From NCBI GenBank assembly GCA_009731375.1, contig BJOX01000193.1, forward strand, positions 86,125-150,124: 64,000 bases of DNA. The letters run 5' to 3'. Of the stretch, positions 42,530-54,476 are shown piece by piece (position 1 is the first letter of the stretch; each line of letters opens with the position of its first letter). The notes beneath the pieces were generated by a model, which worked only from the letters and a program-made list of their open reading frames with translations, was not told the origin of the DNA and ran no database searches. Position numbers and translations under genes: made by a program. This DNA is from Paulinella micropora. Lineage: Eukaryota; Cercozoa; Imbricatea; Euglyphida.

Positions 42530-43272
42530 AGTGTTTTTGTTTGCCGCGGCTCTGGATTTTGCCGCTTCAGATGGTGAGGATGTGACAGTAGTTGGAGTCG
42601 TGCTACCTGCCTTAGCCTTTTTCGCTGATTGTGGCGGAGACAGCTCTGCTGTTGATTTTCGTTTCTTTCCAACTCCTGTTTTGTTCGGAGTAGAAGATGC
42701 AGTCGCAGATGTCTGACTCTGGCTCCGACGTCGACGCAGACTCAGACGAGTTATCGGTATCGTTATCTTTGGTTTGTTTGCGACCCAGCTGTTCCGAGAT
42801 CGGTGCAGTCAGCGTGTCTTTGACTGACTTTTTCTCTTCGAGCAGAGCAATGCTTGCTTGTAACTCATCCATCTTACGATCCACCCTACCACCAGCTAGC
42901 GAGAACAAACCGCTGCTTGTTCGCTTTTCCCACTTCTGCGGAATGACATTCATCTCTTTGACGTAATTGACTTTGTGTGAACCTTCCAAAACAAGGTAGT
43001 GGTAGCATTGAAGTCATCTAACTCCCCTTGAAAGTTCGTATGCAGAGCAGATGGTTTGTTGGCTCCTTGTCGGTTGTAGTTGCTTTGGAATCATCCCATG
43101 TTTTGTTTCTTATTTGATTGCTTTTTTGGAGACGGGATATTTAGCCCACTCAGCAAGTCTGTCATCTTGCTTGCGGCTCCCTCGGTTGCGTCTCCTTGTT
43201 TTTTGTTGCTTTTTCCCTTTTCGAGGAATTTGTTTTGTTCTAGCTCCAGGCTTTGTGGGACTCTTGGAGCTC
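42530..43272 (-). pseudogene. PLE1 upstream ORF, internally shortened
   Basis: ATG 43272 begins the same protein as the PLE2 upstream ORF (Lys/Arg-rich start, DATEGA, IPSPKK), with a frameshift near 43170. At 42989-42612 the IPQKW...GLFSLAGG block is fused directly to MDELQ...LLEEK...DTLTAPISEQL; in PLE2 about 150 more codons and a TGA lie between these blocks. Another frameshift precedes the last part, which ends with TAG at 42529-42527. No known domain; basic and probably nucleic-acid binding. Confidence 0.65.
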
Positions 43273-43313
43273 ATAGCTGTAACACGCTGAGAAGCGACAA
43301 ACAGCTGAATATG

Positions 43314-43656
43314 ACTTGAATACAATATACAGTAGCTAGTAAGTCAGAGGGTCAGGCTGTCAACTTAGACAGCTGGTCGCCTCTGGCCTTTTAATGAATA
43401 AAACGAAAACTTGAAGTCTAACTGCTCATTTTTTATATTTAGTACTTGAAATGGTCTCGGCCTGATTGTTATAATTTTGTTGTTGACCTGACCGATAGTA
43501 CTTATTTTTGACATTGATTACTTGTGGAAAGTCAAGTGTATTTATCGTCCACATGTCAGTTTATATTATTCAAGTAAAGTTAAAATTATTTGCTTGTACA
43601 CCGGTGAGCTAGTAGAATAAAACGACGCAGGGTTACTGCCATAGTAGCCTTTTAAA
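43314..43656 (-). repeat. PLE1 5' terminal direct repeat (pseudo-LTR)
   Basis: 343 bp, direct copy of 27874-28230. In minus orientation it precedes the upstream ORF and probably carries the promoter. Same two hairpins; no canonical hammerhead CTGATGA core found. Confidence 0.85.
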
Positions 43657-44613
43657 CACATAAACAACAGTAAAATCTTGTACAGAGGCCCATAAAGCGG
43701 CGCGACAAGACACTCGTTGTGTGTACAATTTTGACACCTATAGCAGTGTGTTTGGAGTGTGTAGGGAGCATAGAAAGTGTACTCAGGGGAGCAAAAACAT
43801 TAGGGTGCTCACTATTTTGATTGTCGACACATTGTCGGGTCAGAGGAGTGCTCAACAGACACATACAAGGAGAGTGAAAACACCCTCCTATCAGTTCTGT
43901 CAACACTCCTACACTTATCCCTACACATACTCCTCACGAGGAGAGTAACAAACAATTACACACTCTAACTCTAGTTTGTACTGACACAAGCACGTAGCAC
44001 ACACAAACGTTGTTGACACGTAGACACGTGCAAAGAGAGCAACACTCGCATTCTCACCCACCACACACATAGACAGGCAAACGAACGCTTGTTGTAAGTG
44101 GGAAGAGACATCTTAGCAAAAGACAACAGTGACCCATTGGGCTAAGCCCAAAGGAGCTCATTGAAAACCTTTGTGTACATTTCCTGTTGTGACAGCACAG
44201 GGGTGGTTACACAGTAGGTAGTTTGCTTTGTGAGTGTGAGTGTGGTGTCGTATGTAGTTAGCTGCCCATCAAAAGTCTAATAAATGACCGCAAAGTTTTC
44301 ACTTAATTTTAATGTACGATTAAATTTATTTAAGTGATTACTTTGAATATTATATAAAAGAAAATAAATTTAGGTTATGATGGTTCCTGCTCAGTAAGCA
44401 TTCTTGCATCTAACCAGTAACTTTTTACATAGTCCCTCCGGCCCGATTTTTTTTTGGGTAAAAGGGGGGTGTCAGCATGCTTTACGCTAATCCCTCTTTT
44501 CGAACTGCTTGGTGTTGAGAGGTGGACCTGCCTTCGTTTTCGGGTCTGTTCGTTGTGCACCTTTTTTTCACTGATTTTTTGTGCATAGGGGCACCTGACG
44601 TTTACTTCTTACC
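43657..44613. other. Unclassified stretch with a TATA-like motif
   Basis: No homology I recognise. TATTATATAAAAG at about 44348-44360 lies roughly 250 bp before the ORF at 44614 and could be a promoter element. Confidence 0.35.
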
Positions 44614-45198
44614 ATGATGCGCAACTCGCGATCAGCATCACCAGTAAAAGCTAAACTTGGGACTTTGGACTGGGGTGAATATGATGACCCAAACTGTCCA
44701 GGTTTAATCCTTCCTGGGGACCGTTTGACTCGCCCGACATATGTCCCCAAAGCAATTTACACTCCCTCAGACTTTAGGGACAGTGTTGCCGATGGCACAA
44801 TACCTATGCCTACGTTGCCTCTGGGCTGGGCGTCCGGGACTACAGCGCACCGAGAGGGCATTAAGAGGCAATTAAAAGCCAGAAACAAATATGGGTATGT
44901 TTCAGAAGAGCGGAACCGGCTCCACACGAGCGTGGGGATCCACCTCAACGACGCGGGATTAAGTTCAACGATTCGGGATCGGCGGCGGCATGTCGGAACG
45001 CTTCAACGCGTGAGCATCGGCTACAAAGCGACACAGAGCGGCAGGCTTCGGGTCGGCGGGATCGGAGAGGCTTCAAGTTCGGGGGAAGGGGGTGCGGGGG
45101 GAAGTAGTCTGAGCGGACTCAGCTGCCGCGCACAAGGCGGGCGGAGCTACAAAGGTTACTACCTGCTCGGGGTCGTATGGACCGGGATAGTATACTAG
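44614..45198 (+). CDS. Hypothetical protein, 194 codons
   Basis: ATG 44614 to TAG 45196-45198. I recognise no domain. The first 110 residues look protein-like: Ser/Pro/Lys-rich start, then LDWGEYDDPN, a RPTYVPKAIYTP segment, and a basic stretch KRQLKARNKYGY. After about residue 150 it is Gly/Ser-rich (GEASSSGEGGAGGSS), perhaps translated low-complexity DNA. No signal peptide or membrane segment. It sits between dead transposons, so it may be a first exon, a fragment of another element, or chance. A downstream GC-rich stretch lacks a clear splice donor. Confidence 0.35.
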   Translation: MMRNSRSASPVKAKLGTLDWGEYDDPNCPGLILPGDRLTRPTYVPKAIYTPSDFRDSVADGTIPMPTLPLGWASGTTAHREGIKRQLKARNKYGYVSEERNRLHTSVGIHLNDAGLSSTIRDRRRHVGTLQRVSIGYKATQSGRLRVGGIGEASSSGEGGAGGSSLSGLSCRAQGGRSYKGYYLLGVVWTGIVY

Positions 45199-45889
45199 AC
45201 TCCGCCGGATATGTGGGAAAGGGGGACCAGGGCAAGCGTTTTATTCAAGCTGCGTGAGGTAACGGTCTCAAGCGATGATTAGGTATAAACCGGTCACTCA
45301 CGGACCTTACCCTACCTTTCACTTGCGGTTTGCCGGAAGACTTCGTTAAAAGCCAGGTTGCTCACAGCCACTTTAATCCGAAGACATAAACGCAGAACTG
45401 AACTGCAAGAGAGCTAACTAGTCTAAGTGCGTGACTAGCAGTAACTGACGCTCAATGATATGGTCCGGTGCACAATGGTAAAAGCGTAACGTGCACAATT
45501 GACTTGGATTACCCATTACCGGTACTACTAATTATTTAATATGACTTAGTAAAATGTTACCGCACATAGTAATCAATCATAACTACGGCTTAAACAGTAC
45601 TCGAAGTTACCTGTCCAACGTCAAGTGGGATGGCGGATACCTGATTTTTAAGACGACGGGTGGCGGCGGATCGCGATGTAAAAGTTGATGTATGGCTCAA
45701 CCTGAGTTGACAGTGTGAAGTAACGTATTGATTCGAGTACGGCGACGACCGTCACTCAGGTTTGTATTTGCATTCTATCCCGAGATCGGTCGGCGGAGGC
45801 GTAGATTCAACTTCTCGCGCGCAAACAGGTGGGCGCGCTCGGGGGGGAGAAGGGATTATGCCGGCCCACCCGGTATATAATGGCAATAC
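45199..45889. other. Unclassified stretch before the Copia A breakpoint
   Basis: No ORF or repeat supported. It replaces the rest of Copia A RT/RNase H and its 3' LTR; the breakpoint is at about 45890. Confidence 0.4.
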
Positions 45890-46934
45890 TTATCTACATG
45901 AAATATGCCAATGATTGCGTCTCTTATGGGTTTGTCTTTCTCAACGAACATACATAGATCTGCGTCTAGCAATCAAAATCCTAACTCTTCTAACTTTGGG
46001 GCCAAGATTTCATACCAACGTCTGCCTGCTTGTGGGGCACCATACATTGCTCCATCTATCCTTAATATCATGCCATCATTACCTTCCCTGTCTAAACCAT
46101 CTGGGGCGTATGCGTAAACAGGATCATTCATTCTAGCATTCAAGTAAGCATTTTTGAAGTCTATACCATACAACCTGTGACCATGCCAAGCAGCTATCTT
46201 AGCTAAGAAAGTGGTGATCGATGAGCTGCACAAGGTACAAATAGCTGATCTGGATTATAGCTGACTCCTGGTTCTAGCATATCTCCTCTCAAAGCTAATC
46301 GTGACTTGACAAACTTTCGTCCTTTATCATCAAGCTTGACTTTATGTACCCATGTCAATCTTACTATCTTCGACACTCCCTTCTCTTTTGCTTCCTTGGG
46401 GCTTACCCATGTATAGGTGTTAAAAGACTTAAGAGCCTCTATCTCTTTATCCATGCCTTCTTTCAACTCCTTAGCTGTTAGCCCTTCGTCGACTATCTCT
46501 TTTGGCACACGTAGTGTGAGGTAGAGTAAGACTTCGCTACTATCCTCTCCTAGTATGCTTTCCTCAGACGACTTGGCGTCTTCTAATTCACCGGATGGGT
46601 GGATTGGGTCTACTTTATAGTTTTTGATTTCACTGTCTAACATCTTTTCAACTAGTCCGTCATCAAAAGATACAAAGTGACTTGGCTTGGGCTGTTTGCG
46701 AACTTTAAGTCTATCACCTTTCTCGCATGGTTTCAAAACTTTACCGGCTCGTTTAGCTTCTTGCCAACTGTCTCCATACTTTTCCTTCGCCCATAGTTCA
46801 CCAAAGGCTACCGCTGGTACAACTACCTTGACATTTTCTAATGAGGTGTTTTCCTTAACTACCTTCTTAGTTGTGACTGGTTGTGTGTCCGGCTTTGCTG
46901 TCGTCCGTTCCTTTCTTTCTCGTTTCCCTCTCAC
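45890..46934 (-). pseudogene. Copia A reverse transcriptase, truncated in the catalytic motif
   Basis: 46934-46203 covers the IN-RT spacer (GDRLKVRKQPKPSHFVSFDD) and the RT start (VRLTWVHKVK, KSRLALRGD). A frameshift near 46220 leads to DFKNAYLNA and GAMYGAPQAGRRW. A TGA follows near 45970, then the frame continues to FHVD and breaks off exactly where Copia-1 has the second catalytic Asp. RNase H and the 3' LTR are missing. Clearly related to Copia-1 RT but not the same family. Confidence 0.85.
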
Positions 46935-48215
46935 TATGTTAGCTGTCGTGATTTTGTCACTTTGCTCCCATGTGAGGCCCTTGTTTGGCGCTTCTCCTTC
47001 CCTATATCTCCGGCTTGGGTGACTAGCTGAAGGGTCCTGCGCACTAAGCGATTCGATGGGTGTTACCCCGCGTCCTGATCGACAACTTGGCTTTCGTTAG
47101 AGTCAATGGGAAGACCGGAATCTGGACCAGTGTCGTCCTCAACTCCATGTCTTTCCTCGTGCTCTTCTGACTCCCCCTGAACTTTCTGTTCCGGTTCTGT
47201 CTCCGTTTGCTCAAGCTGTTCTGCATTGCTACTCTTCCCCTCAGATTCATCGTCCCATTGTACTCCTCTGGGTGGGTGTGCATCTTTTCCAACTATATGG
47301 GGTTTGAAACGCACGTTGCGTACGTTCGATATGACCTCGCGGCCATCCCAAACCCTGTAAAGCTCTTTGAAAACATCGTATCCCAAGAGCATTACACGTT
47401 TCCCCTATAGTTTCCTTTGCCAACTTGCTTTCCGACGTCGACATACATTACTCCCATGCATCCTATTGGTTTCAATTGCCGAATGGCCGGTTTGTAACCC
47501 AAACACTGCTCAAAGGGTGAAATCCCTTGACGTGGTCCGGTTGTAGCTGGCAATATGTTGTGTAGTGTGGTAGCGGTGTGTTCCATCTCTGCCCAAAACT
47601 TAAGTGGAAGGTTAGCTTCATATCGCATAGCCCTAGCTGGCCCTGCTGTTATGTCATTAACTTTTTCAGCTATCGGATTTCCGTCTTTGTCTCCTGGTGC
47701 TGAAACTTTCCAAATAAATTGCAACGGTTTCCACCATTCAATTACTTCCACGGGGGCAACGAATTCGTTGTCACACGTGACAAGTTTGACCTTCCTACCG
47801 GTCTGTCGTTCAAACCACGCTACTGCCTGCTTAAGACACTCTACAAACTCGTTCTTGTGTCTTAAGTAAAAGTCTAAGATATAACCTGAATAATCGTCTG
47901 TTACACAAAACTTGTAGTACCTGCCATTGATGGACATTACTGCCCATGGTCCGGCTGTATCTACGTGCAAAATCTCACTCGCATAACTAGCTCTCCTAAT
48001 CCTATTATTTTAAATCCGGGCAATTCTTTAGCCTTACCCATCATACAAGCTTCACAATATCTAACTAAATCTTCATTGCCGACAACTTTGCGGCCCAGAG
48101 CCTTGCCTAATGCATAGGTCTTCTTTATAGCCTTATGCCCGCTGCACTGATGCATGACGTAGATGTCTACAGGCTTCTTATTTGCACTCTTCTCTGGATA
48201 CATAGCATATAACAC
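46935..48215 (-). pseudogene. Copia A integrase, frameshifted
   Basis: 48215-47961 holds the HHCC finger (VMHQCSGH...YCEACMMGKAK). A frameshift leads to the catalytic core at 47970-47392, with Asp in HVDTAG, Asp in TCDNEF and Glu in NPIAEKVND, the D-D-E triad. The C-terminal part at 47392-47063 (YDVFKELYRVWDG, then an acidic spacer) is in a third frame. Integrase before RT is the Copia order. Confidence 0.85.
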
Positions 48216-49736
48216 ATCCCTTACTCTCTCTATTCTCGCAAACTTTAGCTACTTCTTTCTTATTTTCTCTCTCTTTGGGGGTTCCCTCCCCGCTTACCCC
48301 GCCTTTGATTTCTTTACCTTGATCTTGGGCTCAAATCGTTTGTTAATGTCAAGTGGTTCGTCATATTCCGTGTCCCACCGGTATAGCATTCCCGGCGTCA
48401 TTCTCCCCCTGACTATCACGTCACTCTCTTTCACTCTTATGGGGTGCTTTAGAATAAGCAACTGTCTGTTCTGGTGAATAACAGATCTGTGGTAAAAGTG
48501 ATCCATGCTGCCGGTTGAAACTATGTCCACAGGCACCCTTGGGTCGTACAACATCTCTTTCTTTACCATCACGGGTTTTCCTGTCCCATCTACACGTGTC
48601 AATCTTGCTTCTCCCTTCTGGTTCACTACGCCTTCTCCGTTTCCAGTGATCAGACTGACTGGGGCAATCAGAGAGGTTGCTTAATATAGCTGTCGTGCAA
48701 GCTATGTCTCTTGACGATCCACTGTCCTGCACTATCATCCTCTCTTTCTTGCTTTTTCCCTTTCCTTCTGCTACCATCAGGTTATGCTCGATATCTTCCA
48801 TTTCTCCTTTTCTTTCTCTTTCTCTTTCTTGCTCGCCTCTCTGTCCTTTCTTTCCTTCTCTTCGTTCTCAGCTCTCTCTTCGTTGTATCGTTCCTCGTGC
48901 ATCCAATCGTATTCTTCCCTCGCCTCTTTGTAATCTCTGTACGAAATTGGAAGTGATCTTTCTATTCTCATCTGTTCAGAATCCATAGAGTCCTCTGTGT
49001 TTCCGGGGTCTTCATCTTCTTCTTCTGACGCTCCGTCTATCTCCCTTCTCTTCGCATCGAATGCTGCCTTCTTTCTAGCTGCTATCTTTGGTGTAAAGAA
49101 TAGGTATGCGTCTTCTGAGTGTAACTTGCGTAAATACGCATTCAAAGATCCCTCTGCCACTACCTCGTTGTGAATCTGGGGTAAGTGAGGCATAAACTCC
49201 ATTAACTGCTCTGCAAAAGCATTTTTGTGGTTGCATGCTAGGTCAAGAATACCATAATCCATCACGGATAGCATTTCTGTGTAGAACTCACTGTACTTGC
49301 CGTTCGGTTCGTAACATAACCCATCTTTCACAGTTAGGTCTTTCAATCCATTCGACATCACAAACAACAAACGCTGTAATTCAGTCTTTTGGGGTCTCGG
49401 GCGTCCTTCACTGTGTCTCATCTGACAATCCCAAATCGCTCTTTCTTTCTTCACTGACTCTTCTGATGCAGCTTTCAAACGTGCTTCTCTCACTGACTCT
49501 CTTGCTATGGGTGCAGTACCCGCAGCATGCGACGAAAACACGTCATTTATCGCCCAAAACACGTCTGTCAGTAGGTTGTCTGTCTCAGCTACCCTCACTC
49601 CATTCTCTCTCTTCACCTTCACTACATCACCTGTCTCCTCATCCATGATGCACGTATGCAGTGACGCAGCTAGCTTCTTTATATCCTCAAAGCTAATCAC
49701 TTTGCCACTGTGTTCCCTCTTTTTACTGTCGAACTA
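48216..49736 (-). pseudogene. Copia A gag C-terminal region and protease
   Basis: 49700-48777 encodes a 307-residue segment. Its start (ISFEDIKKLA...) matches Copia B just before its protease, but it contains about 200 extra residues rich in Glu/Lys. The protease follows with IVQDSGSSRDIA (DSGS where Copia usually has DSGA) near 48735-48700, frameshifted near 48655 into 48626-48294 (RVPVDIVSTGSMDHF). No gag N-terminus or zinc knuckle precedes it; at 49737 the sequence becomes the end of the Copia B spacer. Confidence 0.78.
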
Positions 49737-51480
49737 TACAAAGTGAGATGGTTTTGGTTGTCGTCTGACTTTCAATCTCTCTTTGGGAGCACATTTCTGC
49801 TTAACTATCCCTGAACGTACTTTACTCTCCCATCCTGCTCCGTATGTCTTCTCTGCCCACTCCTCTCCCCACTCTCGCGCAAGTACTCTCACTCTCACTC
49901 CCTCTAGTTCCTGAACCTCAACTACTTTCGGTTTTCGTTTTAGTTCACTATGCGGTCGTGGTTGTTCTGTGTCCTGCGATTGTAATGGGTGTTGTTGTTG
50001 TGCTTGTCGTCTTGTGCGTTTTCCTTCGTGAACTATGTTCGCTTCTGTGATCTTATCACTTTGCTCCCATGTTCTTCCTTTACTAGGTCGCTCACTCTCT
50101 TCATATGCTTTCCTCTCATGCTGTGTTTGTGGATCGGATGCATCTGTGAGTGCGTGTGCGTTACCTAGTCCTGTGTTGATTGTCTGTGGGGTCGTGTCGG
50201 TGGGATGGGGTGCAGCTGTCGATGTGGTGTCGATGTCCTGTGTAGAAATGCTATCTTGTGTAGGTGTGTAGTTGTGATCTAAGCTAACTTCCCCTGTGTC
50301 CCCTCCATACTCCCCCTGTGCTTGTTGACTAACTGACTGACTAACATCATCGACGTGGTCATATGAGTCTTCATCGTCATGAGTCTGTGACGTGTCCTCT
50401 TGTGTGTGGGTGGTGGTGACTGTGGAGGTGGTGGGTGTGGAGTGTGTTTGTGCAACATCGACATCCTTGCTCTCACTCTCCCCCTCAGCTACATCCTCAT
50501 CCCACTGAACGGTTCTGGGTGGGTGTGCTTCCTTTCCTATCACGTACGGGTTGAATCGCACGTTCCTAACACCTGTTACTATCTTACTACCGTCCCACAC
50601 TCTATAGAGCTCTCTAAACAAGTCATACCCTACTAGCATGACTCTCTTGCCTCTAAACTGTCCCCTTTTCCCTTTACCTGTGTACATTACCCCCATGCAA
50701 CCTCGGCCTCAGGTGTGTCACAAACGGTTTTCTACCTAAGAGCTGTTCGTAGGGCGATGCCCCCTTTCTAGGTCCGGAGGTGGCAGGCAAAATGTTGTGG
50801 AGGGTGGTGGCGGCATGCTCCATTTCGGCCCAAAATGAAACGGGCAGATGGGCATGATGTCTCATAGCTCTAGCGGCCCCTGCCGTGATGTCATTGGCTT
50901 TTTCAGCTATAGGGTTTCCATCCTTATCCCCTGTTGCTGACGTCTTCCAGATAAACTGTCTGGGCTTCCACCACTCTATCACCTCTTTCGGGACATCAAA
51001 CTCCTGATCGCATCTTATCTCTCTGACTCTATTTCCTGTCTGTCTTTCATAGAATGCTACCGCTTGCTTAAGGCAGTCAGTAAACTCGTTCTTATGCGCA
51101 AGATAATAGTCCTTAATAAACAACGAGTAATCGTCCGTAACCGAGAATTTGTGCCTCTTCCCGTGTATGGAACGAAATGACCAGGTTCCTGTGTCTAAGT
51201 GTAGTACTTCTCCCGGCTTACTGGCTCTCTCTATTCTATTCACTCTAAATCTAGGTAGCTGCTTCGCCTTACCTATCATGCAGGCCTCACAGAACTCTAC
51301 CTTCTTCGCATCTCCTACTAACTTTATGCCTAATGCATCTGCCAAAACTTTCATCTTCTTAACACTATAATGTCCACAGGCATAGTGAAATAACTCTATG
51401 TCTACCTTTCTAACTACACCTGGCTTGCGGGGATAGGACGCGTATAATGCTACCTCCCCCGTTTTGCCCTCCCTCTCTCT
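49734..51480 (-). pseudogene. Copia B integrase and IN-RT spacer
   Basis: From about 51480 to 50674: HHCC finger (FHYACGH...FCEACMIGKAK), core with Asp in HLDTGTW, Asp in IRCDQEF and Glu in NPIAEKAND. A one-base frameshift near 50690 leads into 50696-49734: YDLFRELYRVWDG, an acidic Thr/Ser-rich spacer, then LKVRRQPKPSHFV and TAG. Copia A continues SFDDGLVEKM into RT at this point; Copia B instead runs into the Copia A gag C-terminal region within about 40 bases. No RT of its own. Confidence 0.85.
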
Positions 51481-52431
51481 ACGCTCTCCTCTCTCTCTCT
51501 CTCCTGGGGCTTCCCTCCCCTCTTACCCCAGCTCACTCCTATCCTGCTTCATTGGGGGTCCATAACGCACGTTAACATCCAAAGGCGTGTCGAACTCATC
51601 ATCCCATCTATAGAGCAGAGTTGGTAGGAGTCTCCCCCTAACTAGCACGTCTTTTTCCACTATCCTAATGGGGCTCTTGAGAATAACCAGTTGCCCATTC
51701 TAATGGACAATCGACCGGTGATGGATGTGATCCATCCTTCCGGTAGACGCGATATTTACGGGAACCCTAGTATCGAGTAACATGGGTCTCGACACCGTGA
51801 CGGGTTTGCCGTACCCGTTGATCCGCGTAACTCTGGCCGTCCCCTCTTGTGCTATTTCGCACTCACCGTTACCGGTTACTAGCTTTACAGGTGGTACTGA
51901 CTTAATGTCATGCAAGAACCCTGGGTTACACGCAATATCTCGTGATGACCCACTATCCTGCACAATAGTGTTCTTCCTGTCTCTCCCACCCTCACCATCT
52001 AACACTAGCGTATAGGTTGTTGCTGTGTTCTTGTGCTTTGATGGTGCTTGTGATTGTGAGGTGGTGCTGTCTACGGTGGGTGCTGGCGGGGATAGAATAG
52101 GTGAGAGTGTTGTGCGTGCAGCGTGAGCAATGTACACTCCCTCTATCGCTCTCACTACATCTGTCAAGAAATCATCTCTCACTAGCTTTCCATCACTCAC
52201 TCTCTTCACCTCTCCGTTATCATCTCGCACGCAAGTGGTCATGAGCTGTTGTGCGATTTGTGTGATGTCTTTGAACGTGATGACGGGTGGTGGGTGTGCG
52301 AGTGGCTGTGTTTTGGGAGCTGGACCTGTTTCTGGCGTCGGGTTTGCGGTGGTGTTCCCCCGTTGGTCTCCCTTGGCCTGCTCGGGCCTGTCAGCAACAC
52401 TGGGTAATCCGGGAGATACGGACTCCCACAT
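51481..52431 (-). pseudogene. Copia B protease region
   Basis: 52431-51700 is in the -1 frame relative to gag and overlaps it by about 190 bp, a layout compatible with -1 frameshifting. It includes ITFKDITQIAQQL, then the protease IVQDSGSSRDIA and VPVNIASTGRMDH. An in-frame TAG at 51702-51700 stands where Copia A has CAG (Gln); beyond it the frame continues (LVILKSPIRI) to about 51530. Confidence 0.8.
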
Positions 52432-54476
52432 ACACCATGAGCTGCGCGCCTAAGCATACTCATATAACGCCTGACATTCCCCTTGCGCGTGAATTGTAAA
52501 TACTCACTGTTCTCATCATCCATGCACATGGCCATAGCATCATCATGCCTAATCTCATCTGAGCATCGTGAATCATCCTGGCTATCATACTCATCGATCT
52601 CATCTGCGATCTCGTCCTCACTGACTTCGCTCTGTTCTGATGTGTCATGTTTCGATGCGACATGTGCTGACGATGTGGTGGGGGGTGTTTGTGCGGTGGG
52701 GGTGATCTTTTGTGGCTTCTTCCCCTCTTGCTTGCTCCCCCTTACTTCCCTCTCACTCTTCTTCTGCTTTTTCATCTCTCTCGGTTTCTGTGGAGTATGT
52801 GCAGTGAAATCGGTGGTGAGATTGTGCGGGATGGTTAGTCCTCTCGCTTTAGCATCAGCTCTTAAACCTGCCTCATCCGGAAAATAAGGGGATTTGGGGG
52901 GACGGAGGTCAGGGCTAACAGCAAGGTCAAGTAAAGGGTATTCGGGGTCTTGCTTCTTCGCATGGTACCCGCAGTACTTTCCGTAAACCATACGAGAAGC
53001 CTGTTTGGCGTTAGGTCCCTTCTGATCGTGCTCAAGCGAGATCTGGCAAGGACTGCTTTTCTTGTTCTTACCATGACACTTCAGGGACCTCGGCCTCTGT
53101 TTGCTATACCTCATGATAGTGGTAGGAGGTGTTTTGGGGGTCGGTTTTTGACACTGTGGGGTGTCGGTGGAGGTGGCCCTGGTTAGCTGACTCGGAGAGT
53201 CTGAGATGGGGGTGACAGAGGGACTCCCTCTGCCACTTTGTTTTGCCGGTAGGGGACGAACACCTGGCTCAGGCTGGGGTTCCCCAGACTCGACGTTCGC
53301 TCTCTCCCTACCTCTCTCGTCATCAGGGGTTTCCCCAAGTTCGTTTGGACCATCTCCCCCCATCATTACGAGTAAAGCGTCATTGTCGCTATCGGACTCC
53401 CCATCATCTTCTCGCTCCTCTCGTATGAGTGTCACGTCTTTACGTGGCTTTTTCTTAGAGGTTTTTGAGGGTTTCTGAGGTTTTCCCTTTTTAGGTTTCT
53501 TATCGTTCTTGTCTTCACTAGCTTGGCCTTTCTTATGGGACTTCACGGTTGGACAAAACTTCTTGGTGTGGCCCTTCTTGTTGCACTCGTAACATGTGAC
53601 CCGAAGCCACCACTCTTCCTTTTTCTTGAACTTGCTAATTTTGCCCTGACCCCCTTCCCCTTCATCTCCCTGATCGTCTAGAAGAAGGTTTGTTTCTTTC
53701 TTAGGTCTCGTGGTTCGGTTAGGTCTCTCTTTCCTCTCCTCTTCCTTCCACTTATCCTTCCTCCACAACGCCCACGTGTCTCTCGCACTATCTACTATAT
53801 CCTCGAAGCTAGGTCTTAGGTTAGAGGGTAAGTTGAAGTATAGTGCTTTGAATGGTTCACCGAATGCGGGGTGTTTGGCAAGCTTCTCAAGCAGATTTCG
53901 TACGAGTTCGTCTTTGTCGAATGGGTGTTCTCTATGGCACTCTACTTCCTCTTTCAACGCAATCTAGTCATTGAGCCATGCATCGACATGGTAACCGGGT
54001 TTTGGATACATTCTTTCAAAGTCTTGTGCTTTGATGTTCTTGCTAACCTCGGAAATTGAATCAAACTTTCCTCTTACTGCCTCTATCAATTCTATCGGGC
54101 GTGTCACTGTCTTTGTTCGCAAGTAACGCACGACAATGGGGTGTGAGAAAGCAACAGAGAGAATGAGTTGTAGTTGTCTCATGCGATCATAATGCTTCTT
54201 CTCTTTCGTGATCGTTCTTACTCTTAAGGTGTGAGTGCGCTTTGACTCTCTTCTCTGCTCTCTCTTTACTCTCTTTGCTCTTTTCTCTTTCCACTGCGCT
54301 TTCGCTTCTTCAGACATCTTAGCCCAATCTTTCGGTTTTTCGATAGTTGTTTTAGAGTCAGCTTTCTTTGTTCTGGGTCTCGGTCTACTCGCATCCGATG
54401 CATCTCCGTCTGAGTCTGTATCTGGGGTGTCTTCAGACTCTGGTTCATCGGGCAACTCCCACTCCTCTACTTCCAT
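52239..54476 (-). pseudogene. gag: Copia B gag with CCHC zinc knuckle
   Basis: One frame from ATG 54476 to 52239, broken only by a TAG at 53966-53964. The N-terminus is acidic (WELPDEPESED). The centre is helical capsid-like (LVRNLLEKLAKHP). A zinc knuckle C-x2-C-x4-H-x4-C (CYECNKKGHTKKFC) lies near 53590-53545, with basic stretches after it and a long Ser/Pro/Lys-rich tail. Packages element RNA in Copia particles. The tail includes the CGYH...QDP block that also marks the gag remnant of Copia-1. Confidence 0.82.

Larger units (their letters stand above)
27874..43656 (-). mobile_element. PLE1: GIY-YIG-first Penelope-like element, split by a Gypsy
   Basis: Direct repeats at 43314-43656 (5' on the minus strand) and 27874-28230 (3') bound the element. 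Between them are an upstream ORF, a GIY-YIG endonuclease and an RT homologous to PLE2 at 54914-60650. Bases 28322-38938 are an inserted Gypsy. Removing it rejoins the 3' end of the RT frame, which then aligns with 55380-55440 of PLE2 (shared TTTGGGGAGAACTTGATGA). PLE1 carries several frameshifts and is dead. Confidence 0.88.
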
